Shown here: positions 37,342 to 46,721 of the stretch, in pieces
Position numbering within the stretch: position 1 is the first letter of the stretch
How the letters are laid out: each line of letters starts with the position of its first letter
Source of the DNA: Nosema muscidifuracis
Lineage: Eukaryota; Microsporidia; Nosematidae
Direction of reading: 5' to 3'
DNA length: 64,000 bases
NCBI GenBank assembly: GCA_028335825.1
Contig: JAIOKI010000012.1
Span: 1 to 64,000, forward strand
The notes under the pieces: generated by a model
What the model was told of the DNA's origin: nothing
Database searches by the model: none
Seen by the model: the letters and a program-made list of their open reading frames with translations, nothing else
Translations under genes and position numbers: made by a program

Positions 37342-40169
37342 GTTGTTAAATGTAATTACAAAAGAAGTTATTTTGGTCTCATATTTATTTGATCTAGAAT
37401 ATTATTAATTATTGATTTAAGTATTTTTTATTAATCATTTTATCATAAAATCAAATTTCACTACAATATAATTAAATTTAATTATATAGTTCGTTTCGAT
37501 TTATAAAGTAATTAATTAAATTTTTATAAATTGATCAAATTTTAAATTAATATTAAATTCGAAATATTGTTAATAGTTCATAAATATTTAATATATGTAA
37601 AAATAAGTTTTGTGATAAATAAACTACCTAACCTAGATGAAACACAAATATGATCAATTATTTTTTATACAAATTTATTTCAATAATGATACTATTAGTG
37701 GTTACAAGATATAAAACGTGACTCAAATTAAAAGTTGAATAAAAGATGAGATTTTAATAAAGTACTCAGAGGAACTTTAGAAAGCTAAACTATGAACAAG
37801 AGTCATAAGAAATCTATAATAAAGTTTAAAAAGAAACCGACTTGTCAGAAGTGTAAATTGAAAAGATTGATGAATAAGTAATTGACAAGAAATATTAAAT
37901 CATAAATATCTTGTTTTATATATACTCAATGATGTGTTGTTCTATACTTCTCTTAAAATAATAATTTTAACATTTTTTGTTTTAAATCATATATTCCTCC
38001 TTATCTAACAATATAGTCATTATGATAATATTTTATTAAATCTTTTCTTTACAATTTTAGTATCTTTTTATATGTTATATTTTTGGCAATATTTACTTCT
38101 TAAAAATGATGTTCTCTTTATATCCTTTCATAAAATTCTATCTAGACCTTCATATGCACTGCTTATTGTAACAACTTATCATAAATATCATTCCAATGTT
38201 ATACATTAGATTTTCAATCTTGTAATTTAAATTATTTTCCTGACGTTGATCATTCATTCTTTTTAAAAATAACCAATCCATTAAATTTACAACATAATTA
38301 CTAAATTTCTATATAACATTTGTTCTTTACTTTATGATTAATAATTTTAAGCTAATTAAAATTATTCAAGATTTATAATTCTTATTATAATAAAGATGGT
38401 TCTTTTTTTCGAAAATATTAATTTTTCTTTTCCTCATGTTTTTGTTAAAAATGACTAAAATAACAGGTTCAGTTAGTAGCTTAAAAATTGATAAATATGT
38501 TAGATTTTTTTTGAAAGTTAACCCCAATTATTGTAAAATTTTTATTTATAAAATTTATGATAAGTTACATTGGAGCATTTCCAGTATCTTTCTTTATAGG
38601 TCTTAGTCATCTATAATTGAATTTAATTACTCCCAGTTTATACGAAAGAAATTCAATATATATTGATAATTTTTTTATAAAAATCTTAGGGGGTTTTGGG
38701 AAATCACATTATACAAATATATATAAAATTTAAAGATATTTCCAAAATCAAAAATATTATTCAAATCTAAAATCATGATAATAATATGGTAAACAAAAAT
38801 GATTTAATAAATATTCTGAATAGTTTTACTATCATCTAATTTATATCTTTAAGGAAAAATATTAAATTATGTATTCCATATTATTTATATAATACTTAAT
38901 AAATATATTTTTTTATTTATGTTATTTTAATTTATTCTTAATTATTCATTTTATTAATTAATTAATAATATATATGAGGTTGAAAAAAGACTTCTCTATC
39001 TTATTAATCTAATCATAAAATTATTTTTTAGACCCATGACATAAAAAAGACAACTTTTTAGATCCCTTGGATAATAATTTAGAATACATCAAATAAAATC
39101 AAGATATAATTGAGTGATTAGAGATCTATTCTAAGCTATGCAAGATCATCAAAAAAACATGTGAAATCTTTGGAATCAAGCAAGTAAACATCAATCTATG
39201 ATGATGACTTGTATCAGATTAATGATATAGTCGTAGAAGAAGAAGTGGAGATATTTATAATAATCTTGAGATTTTAAGAATAGAAGAAATACTGATAACT
39301 TTATTAACTCATTAAAATTTACTTACTTTATTCTATCTCTATTAAGATTATTGTTAATAGGTAAAATAAATTCAGTGAGATGGGAATAGTATTCTTAAGA
39401 ATTAGAGTTTTAGGTATTATAAATATATTAGCAGAATGAATGAATATTCAATAACATTAAATATACTTTTTTAATTCATTATTTCTATATTGTTAATATT
39501 TTTTTCTGAATCGACTCACTCCTCATTATAAATATAATAATTATATAATATTATCAAAATTTAAGGGAGTAAAATATATATCACATATATGGAAATATAA
39601 AGATGTTAAAGAAACATTATTTTTTTCTAATTTTTAACCCATAAAATATTATTCTTACTTTTCTATATTTATAATTATAATATGGTAGTATCATTCAGAT
39701 AAAAGATAGTGAATAAATTTTATCAATTATACCATAAAGTAAGAAAATATAACATTTTTATTAATTCATAAGAGATCAATCTTAGAATACTAAATAGTAT
39801 TATTATAATAGATATTCATGTATGATAAGCTAATACATTTTAATTTATATTGTTATTATCTTTTAATTTAATTTCTTTTACATGGGGTAAAATAATAAAT
39901 TATTTTAACATTTTTATTTATAAATTTCTTGATGATTAAATTAATTTATTCCAATACGGTATAAAAAGTCTCATATTAATACTTATAGATTTTATTCTTA
40001 AAAAAATATGTTTTATAATATGAGATGTATCTAAATGATAATGTTTATACTTCTATGATTTAAGTCTATAGAGATGAATTAGAATATAAATATGACGTAG
40101 AAATGATATTCAAAAATATAATAATTAAAAATAAATCTCTAATATTTATCAGATAATATAAGTATAAAA
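37342..40169. other. 2.8-kb AT-rich region, relics only
   Basis: No intact gene. A plus-strand block at about 39000-39320 is slightly less AT-rich and looks like a coding relic without a recognisable motif. A telomere-like CTACCTAACCTAG lies at 37624-37636. Confidence 0.4.
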
Positions 40170-40580
40170 ATGAAATTATCTCTTTTATTTTTTCAATTCA
40201 AATTATTCCTGCATTTTCTTATTTCTAAAAATATAATTAGAAATAATGAACATATAAAAAATGATAATAATAGTGATACTAATAAAAGAACAAAGGTGAA
40301 TATTAAAACTGAAGTCCCAAAAAAATAATCATAAACTCCTGATAAAACTAAAATTAATATTGATGACATTATGTAAAAAAAATAACTTACTTTGTTATGT
40401 ACTTTAAATTATTTAAAATTTCTGAATTATCATTGTCAGATCTGTATTTACAAGTTTCTTTTATCTTTTTGTTTATTGATCCATCATCTAAATCTATTAC
40501 AAGAATATCATCGTGAGAATATGATAGTAGTAAATATAACAATAGCATTTAGAAGGATTAAAAATATTATTTTATATTAA
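40170..40580 (+). pseudogene. Remnant of a secreted Lys/Asn-rich protein gene
   Basis: A 52-codon ATG frame (40170-40328) starts with a signal-peptide-like MKLSLLFFQFKLFLHFLIS and continues as a Lys- and Asn-rich chain. Further protein-like frames follow, including one of 39 codons from an ATG at 40397 to 40516, each in a different phase. It is convergent with the repeat-protein gene that ends at 40780. The leader and tail composition suggest a secreted gene broken by several frameshifts. If the first frame alone is used it would be a 52-aa secreted peptide. Confidence 0.4.
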
Positions 40581-40779
40581 ATAAATTTTTTTTTGATTTT
40601 ATATTGATAAATTCATTTTATTTTATAAGAAGATTAATTAAAACTAAAAATTTACTTAAAATTTGTTTATGTTGTAATATTTATAGTTATACCTAACAAA
40701 TATAAATTTTTAAACAAAATTAAACCAAATGATTTATTTTATACATTTTTAGTTTCATAGAAACTTTGAGGTTATTTCG

Positions 40780-41157
40780 TTAGCATCCTTTTCCATCAGG
40801 TCCACATCCCATTCCATCAGGACCACATCCCATTCCATCAGGTCCGCATCCTTTTCCATCAGGTCCACATCCTTTTCCATCAGGACCACATCCCATTCCA
40901 TCAGGTCCACATCCCATTCCATCAGGTCCACATCCCATTCCATCAGGTCCACATCCTTTTCCATCAGGACCACATGAATCTTTACCTCCTTCATTTGTAT
41001 CTTGTGCTCCGATTCCAAAAAAACCTCCTCTCTTATCCATTTTTTTTGAGGGAACGTTTCTACTTGTAGGTGTACTAGGTTTATTTGTCTTGATAGATCC
41101 ACTAATACTGGATATAAAGAAACTTATAAGTAATAATGAATAAGCTGAAAACTTCAT
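40780..41157 (-). CDS. Secreted protein with nine CGPDG(K/M)G heptad repeats, 125 aa
   Basis: Starts at an ATG at 41157 with a clear signal peptide (MKFSAYSLLLISFFISSISG), then a Ser/Thr/Pro/Lys-rich linker and a GGFFGIG stretch. From about residue 62 to the end come nine uninterrupted heptads CGPDGKG or CGPDGMG and a final Cys. Every repeat is 21 nt, with K/M changes and third-position variation showing they diverged a little under selection on the protein. Ten evenly spaced cysteines in a Gly/Pro-rich background suggest a disulfide-linked coil or extended structure, such as spore wall or polar tube material or an exported adhesive peptide. That role is inference; no homologue is recognised. 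The repeat number is likely variable between strains. Confidence 0.82.
   Translation of the reverse strand: MKFSAYSLLLISFFISSISGSIKTNKPSTPTSRNVPSKKMDKRGGFFGIGAQDTNEGGKDSCGPDGKGCGPDGMGCGPDGMGCGPDGMGCGPDGKGCGPDGKGCGPDGMGCGPDGMGCGPDGKGC
40785..40976. repeat. 21-bp tandem repeat inside the heptad gene
   Basis: Nine 21-bp units encoding CGPDG(K/M)G, with a partial tenth. On the plus strand each reads as variants of CCATCAGGTCCACATCC. Alternating CCTTTT and CCCATT variants distinguish K from M units. Confidence 0.9.
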
Positions 41158-42041
41158 AATATTTTATTAATTTTTTCTTTAAATACTTTTAAAGGGGTAT
41201 CTTAGCTAATGAATTAATTTATCATATTATGCAATGATTTTTTATGACGTAATATTTTTTAACTTTATAATATATACATATAAAAGCTATTATACATTTT
41301 TATAATCTAGTATTAAAAATATTAATTAACTATAATTGGCTATTTTAATTTAAATATTATAAATAAAAACAGTCTGAAATTTAACATTTATTTTAAGTAT
41401 AATAAAAGTAAATTTCTATTCTAAACATGAAAATTTTAGTATGATAATTGGAATAAAACTAAATTTAAGATCAATATTTTTTATTTGTACGTTTCAAAAT
41501 AGGGTAAATATTACTTGCTTTTTTCGATCATTTAGTTATCAAATAAAACATTATATTAAATCTTTGTTATTAATATATATAACGTATTAAATTAATTTCA
41601 TCTACAAAATCTTAAATAAATTTATTTGTTGTAAATATGAAATTATTATGAATAGAATATTTTAACCTTTAAAATATAAATACTTAAAAATTAAAAATAA
41701 TTAAATAGAAAATAATATTCATTTATTTTTAACTACCCAAATAAAAAAATTCAAAATAATTAAATAAATATATGAAAAAAATAAAAACTAAACAAAAATG
41801 ATTAGAAAAAAAAGATATAGTTTTTATTTTGTAGATTATGTCAATATTTATATTAATTTATATAATAGAGAGTGTTTTATTAGTTTTTTTGGATAATTAG
41901 TATTTGTTGGGATTAGACAGTGTGATAATTGTGAACAAGTAACTTGGTGACGTCATAAATCAATTTATCACCATTTTTACATAAAGAGTGACCCCTAAAA
42001 TAAAGTATGTTTTTTAGCAATAATTCTTCTTACAACAATCT
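41158..42041. other. AT-rich spacer with a less AT-rich end
   Basis: No gene. Bases 41910-42000 are clearly richer in G and C than their surroundings and contain the palindrome TGACGTCA (41948-41955) and a GGTGA...TCACC hairpin possibility. They lie just outside the start of the duplicated segment. Function unknown. Confidence 0.4.
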
Positions 42042-44415
42042 ATATTAAATGTGTTTCAGTTCGCAACTCTTGGAATTTTTGTTATTAATGTGGTTTCATC
42101 TTCTAAAATTAGATTTTATAAGACAAATAATAGAATTTTTTTCATTGAAGATAATATAAATTAAATGTTTAAATCAATGATTTAATCTTATTTTTAAAAT
42201 TCAACTTAAGAAAAATTTATATTGAAAATATTATTTATAATAAATAAATTTAGTTTCGAAATAACATGAAAATTAATTGTAATTATTTTTTATAATGAAA
42301 ATAAATCAAAGAACATAACTTAGATTAAAAATGATAGTATTTACAAAAATATTCATAAATTTATTAAATATTGATTTATATGTTTTATGTTGATGAATAG
42401 AAAAAATTATCAAAATAAAAAAAATTTGTTTATTAAATAAATAGTTCTAACAATTTTACTGATTTACGTAATATGAATGTATTTATTTACATAAATAATA
42501 TTTAAATTATTTTTTTATTTAAATGATAAATTAACCATCTTCTATATTCATAAAATAAGCTACTAGTCATAGAAATATTATTTTATATTTATTTTTCTCA
42601 TATGAAATTTCATCTTTAATTGAGTTATTTTCTGACTTTTGATATCATATTTTTTTTATGTTTTCTAATTTATCTACATCTATATATATTGTAAATTTGT
42701 TATTATATCATCCTAATTTATATAAAAAATATTATTTTGTAAATTGTTATCAATTCAAATTATTTAATTAAAAACATTATCTTATATTTTATATAGATTA
42801 AAAAAGATAATAAAATTTATAATTTATTATTATTGTATTTAAAAATAGTTAATTGGTAATTAAATAATTGTTTGATCATTATAATACATAAAAAATTTGA
42901 TTAAATTTATTACGTTTATAAAAAAGTATCATGATAATATTTTATTGTAATAAATTATTAGCTATGAGAATTTGTTTATTGACAGAAATTAATATATTTT
43001 AATTAATTGATTAATTAAAAAAAATATATAAATTTGAATATTTTAGATCCATAATGTTTTTGAAAACTCTATACTTTTTGATAATAAATAGTACAAAGAA
43101 TTATTCTGATGAGATGTGTGTGACAAAAGAAATACTTCCAAGCGAAGATTACATACCTATTGATTTGGGACATCTAAATGAATCTGATTTTATGACTGAT
43201 AAGCTAGATAATTATGAAAATAATTCAGTTATACGCTATGGGATATTAGAAAGATACAAAATTGACGAAGATTATTTATCTTTAAATAAGTATATTGATT
43301 ATATTTATCCGAAATTAGATCAAAATTCTGTTACTTTGCAAAATGATTCAAATCAATCTTATGAGAACGAATTAGTTAATCTTGCTAATCATGATAACAC
43401 AATTATTCTTCAAATAGATGATTTTTTCTTGTTTAATGAGACTATATGTATGTTTCACAATGATATGGAACAATTCAAGTTACAGTTAAAATATTTATCG
43501 AATTTAATAAACAATAAGCATGAATCTTATGAAGGTTATAAAGACATCTTATTAGATATAATGAAGAATCATATGTTTATACCCAACATATTTCAGGTTG
43601 AAAGGTTTTATAATTCTAATGAATATCTTGATAATATTGATCTAATATTTAAATATATGAAATTCATTAAGGAATTCGATTTTAGCAAATTAAACCTAAG
43701 GAATTATGCATACTTTAATCAAAAAAAAGAATTATATCAAATTTTTCATAAGTACAATCAAGATTTTTCTTTAAAAATATATTTTTTTACTAAATCAAAC
43801 ATCGAATTTTTGAATAAAATAACAGAAAAAGTTTATCAAGAAATCTATGAAAAGAAAATATCTAAAGAAACATTAATTTTATATATAATAGAAAGTATTA
43901 ATAATATTGAAGATCCTTTAGACAAAATTATACTCTACAAATGTCTATTTGACATTCTTACAAGGAAAAAAAATATTAACTGTTTAATTAGACTTTTATT
44001 TCATATAATAATATATTATAAAGAAGGTAATGTTTATTTAATACATGAAAATGAGGATTTTTTAATAGACAGATTATTATATTTAATTACGTGTTTAAAT
44101 CCTAAGTTTATTTTAGATTTAAAAGATTTTTCAAAATATAAAAAGAAAAAAAAATCAGAGTTATTTTTAAAATATTATAAAACAAAATCAAAAGATTCAT
44201 TTAGAGAAAATATTGAAATTCATGGAATATTCTTAAATTTGATAGATGAAAATCAACCACGGGATTATTATTACGTATTAAATAGAATATTTGATAACAA
44301 TTGCTCCAACAATATGATAATTAAATTTATGTCAAACATGACAATGCAAGGTGTAATAAAGATATTAGAAGACAATAAAATACTTTAATTAATAATTTTG
44401 TAGTTCTATAGTTAT
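42042..44415 (+). repeat. Segmental duplication, copy 2
   Basis: Pairs with 19272-21735 in the same orientation. The 5' flank has lost short blocks relative to copy 1, while the coding part is kept full length in both. Confidence 0.85.
43054..44388 (+). CDS. Family A secreted protein, 444 aa
   Basis: Paralogue of the 442-aa protein at 20381, intact and of nearly the same length. The signal peptide (MFLKTLYFLIINSTKN) is followed by the conserved acidic entry TKEILPSEDYIPIDLG, a YENNSVIRYGILERY block, and the long Asn/Lys-rich helical domain with KKISKETLILYIIESINNIED. The end MQGVIKILEDNKIL is almost the same as in the other copy. Both copies remain open although the non-coding flanks have drifted, which argues that both are expressed and constrained. 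It is followed 200 bp later by family C and then family B on the same strand. Function unknown; probably exported. Confidence 0.82.
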   Translation: MFLKTLYFLIINSTKNYSDEMCVTKEILPSEDYIPIDLGHLNESDFMTDKLDNYENNSVIRYGILERYKIDEDYLSLNKYIDYIYPKLDQNSVTLQNDSNQSYENELVNLANHDNTIILQIDDFFLFNETICMFHNDMEQFKLQLKYLSNLINNKHESYEGYKDILLDIMKNHMFIPNIFQVERFYNSNEYLDNIDLIFKYMKFIKEFDFSKLNLRNYAYFNQKKELYQIFHKYNQDFSLKIYFFTKSNIEFLNKITEKVYQEIYEKKISKETLILYIIESINNIEDPLDKIILYKCLFDILTRKKNINCLIRLLFHIIIYYKEGNVYLIHENEDFLIDRLLYLITCLNPKFILDLKDFSKYKKKKKSELFLKYYKTKSKDSFRENIEIHGIFLNLIDENQPRDYYYVLNRIFDNNCSNNMIIKFMSNMTMQGVIKILEDNKIL

Positions 44416-44586
44416 AAAAAAATTAATTTATAATTTATCATAAACAAACTGCAATATAATTATTTAGACCAATAGTTATATTTATTAACGACTAAAATTA
44501 AATAAAATCAACTAGTTCTTAAATATTATATTAAAATGATTAATTAAATAAATTGATTTTATTAAGAAAAAATTGGTTCATCCATA

Positions 44587-45465
44587 ATGAAACAAACTTA
44601 TTCTAAAGATTTAGAACCGGAATGGTCAGAAATTAATGATGAATTTAAAGAATGGAGAGTTATCCACTTAGAATATGCTAAAAAATTATGTATAAATAAT
44701 TTTGAAATTAATATAGCGAAAAGGACAGAAATTGAACACTTTATCAATAATTTTCCAAGATGTATGATACAATTTACAAGACAAATATGCAAATGTAATC
44801 ATAATTGTGTTGCTGATTCATTTTTAGATTTTCAATTTGATCATATTTGTCATGATTTGACAACTAATAATCTATTCTTATTAAAGAACTATGTATATTG
44901 TAATAACTATAATATAAGAATTTCTGATGGTGTAATGTACGATTATAAACAATATCGTCATAGTCAAACATTAGGAGATAGAATTACGAAGGGAATCGAA
45001 AATTTATGTAATGATGATCCAATATATTATGATCAATTACAATGTACAGTATATGAACTAAAACAAGAATGTCAAAATGATCCCAAGTGTTTTGTAAAAC
45101 TAATTCAACCAACTTCAGTAAAGGATTGTAAAAATCCTAACTTCTTTTATCAAATTGATTATATCGAAAAATCTATAGGCCTCGATGAATTTAATTTAAA
45201 ATTAGTACATTTTAAATTAGATAATATATCTTTAAGAAATATCAGATCAATATTAAAAATTGATGAAATTCTTGATTATAATGAATCCTCATTACCTCTA
45301 CCAATTAGTGAATCTGAAAATATGTATGATTCTATTTATCTCTATGGGTACTTATTAGGAATATTCGTTTTTTCTGCCTTTGGTTTTTTTACTTATAAGC
45401 TTATACAGAATATATATTCAAAATGTAAAAAAAGTCAAAAACAGAAGGTTGAAGGAAATGTTTAA
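44587..45465 (+). CDS. Family C twelve-cysteine single-TM protein, 292 aa
   Basis: Intact member of the family whose other copy is broken at 36 kb. It has no N-terminal signal peptide. Twelve cysteines stand at residues 35, 59, 68, 70, 74, 88, 105, 141, 153, 162, 168 and 181; the core signature is F/IP(R/K)C-x8-C-x-C-x3-C and later C-x2-YEL-x3-C-x5-C. One membrane segment lies at about 250-273 (YLYGYLLGIFVFSAFGFFTY), followed by a Lys-rich tail that suggests it faces the cytosol, with the Cys-rich domain in the lumen or outside. Such a cysteine layout usually reflects disulfide bonds in an extracellular or luminal domain. Either the TM acts as a reverse signal anchor or a leader is missing. 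I do not recognise the domain. Confidence 0.8.
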   Translation: MKQTYSKDLEPEWSEINDEFKEWRVIHLEYAKKLCINNFEINIAKRTEIEHFINNFPRCMIQFTRQICKCNHNCVADSFLDFQFDHICHDLTTNNLFLLKNYVYCNNYNIRISDGVMYDYKQYRHSQTLGDRITKGIENLCNDDPIYYDQLQCTVYELKQECQNDPKCFVKLIQPTSVKDCKNPNFFYQIDYIEKSIGLDEFNLKLVHFKLDNISLRNIRSILKIDEILDYNESSLPLPISESENMYDSIYLYGYLLGIFVFSAFGFFTYKLIQNIYSKCKKSQKQKVEGNV

Positions 45466-45671
45466 TTAAAACTTAAAAGGTTCATTGATATATTTTCTTT
45501 CTCATCTTAATTGATCTTTTGATAATAAAATTAAATCTTACATTCTTTTACGTAGAACTAAATAGATCTCTTTATTTTAATAATATTTTATCATTGTATT
45601 TAAATTTACTATTATTGAATTAGTTGAAAAAGAACGTTTTAAAGGGAAATTGATTTAGTTTTATTCCTCGT
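45466..45671. other. 3' flank of the family C gene
   Basis: No feature beyond a poly-AT stretch; it separates the gene from the minus-strand relic at 45672. Confidence 0.4.
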
Positions 45672-45944
45672 TTATATAATGTATTTTCCATCTCTTGAGA
45701 CTTCATAGAGCCTGTCATAGAAGTATCTATGTCTGGCTTTTTTTGTCTCAATTCTATATGCGCATTGGAAGTTTTTTAGAATTTCGTTCAACAAATGTAA
45801 TAATTCTTGCCCTATAATTGTAAAGGAAAGTTCAGTGATTGCCGTGAAGATTATAAATATGCATATATAAGTTTTATTTATAGTATAAATTTTGATCTGA
45901 TTTCGATATTCATTCGGACAATATGACCTTGCAAAAAGATATTC
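45672..45944 (-). pseudogene. 5'-truncated gene remnant, 90 codons, one membrane segment
   Basis: A stop-free minus-strand frame of 90 codons with no ATG, ending at TAA (45672-45674). It reads as convincing protein: CPNEYRNQ, a hydrophobic segment around YICIFIIFTAIT, then a basic tail with ETKKARHRYFYDRLYEV and GKYII at the end. It is visibly less AT-rich than its flanks. The chance of so balanced a frame in this DNA is low, so it is probably the 3' end of a former gene whose 5' end is lost, or an exon whose start lies elsewhere. No family is recognised. Confidence 0.45.
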
Positions 45945-46717
45945 TTAAGCTTTGTAAATAAATAAATTGTAATGCTTATAATTTTGTCTCATATAACCAA
46001 AACTAAATATTCTATACATTAACTTGATAGATAATCTACTTTTTAATGGCTTTCTTTCTAAGAAAAGATTTTTATTCTATAATGCCCACTGCATCTTATT
46101 GATATATCAATTGAAATATATTCAAATATTAGTATTTTTAAAACAATAATATATAGAGTATTAAAATTCATCATAGGTGTTTCGTTTTGTGAAATCACTA
46201 AAATATAAATTAAAAAGTATTTAATCATAAAAAAACATTCATTTAGAATTATTATTAAATTTATTGAACATACAAAAAATAATATTTTTGAGTAGCTCCT
46301 TATTTTAAAGAAGTTTATAATATATATTTATTAAAATTAATTCTGGATAAATCCTTAAAACTTTTTATTCTCCTTTCGTTTTTAAGTATTTTTAATTTAA
46401 TTTATTTTCAAAAAGAATAAATAAATTATTGCAAATTAAATGATAAATTAAATTATGAAAAATGTAAATATAAAATTCGATAAAACATTCTTAAATATAT
46501 TTTTTATTAGGTATGAAATTCTACAATTATTTTTCAAAAATAAAATGATGCTATTATATTATATGATGAATATTTAGAAAATAAAAAATATTTTAGAAAT
46601 AAAATTGATTCAAATGTGAAAATTATCAATAATATCTTAATCAGAGAAATTTAATTTTTAATTACCTAGCTTTTTAAATTTAATTAAAAAAACTATAAAA
46701 GCTGTGAAAATATGATA
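45945..46717. other. AT-rich upstream region of the 540-aa gene
   Basis: No gene seen; it ends with the CCCC start signal of the next gene. Confidence 0.4.
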
Positions 46718-46721
46718 CCCC
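46718..46721 (+). promoter_or_regulatory. CCCC start-associated signal
   Basis: ATACCCC abuts the ATG at 46722, fixing the start of the 540-aa gene ahead of the in-frame ATG nine codons later. Confidence 0.5.

Noticed and set aside
40755-41102. Second open frame with DLMEWDV repeats across the heptad gene
   Set aside because: It is a shadow of the 21-bp repeat in another frame; only the CGPDG frame has a signal peptide.
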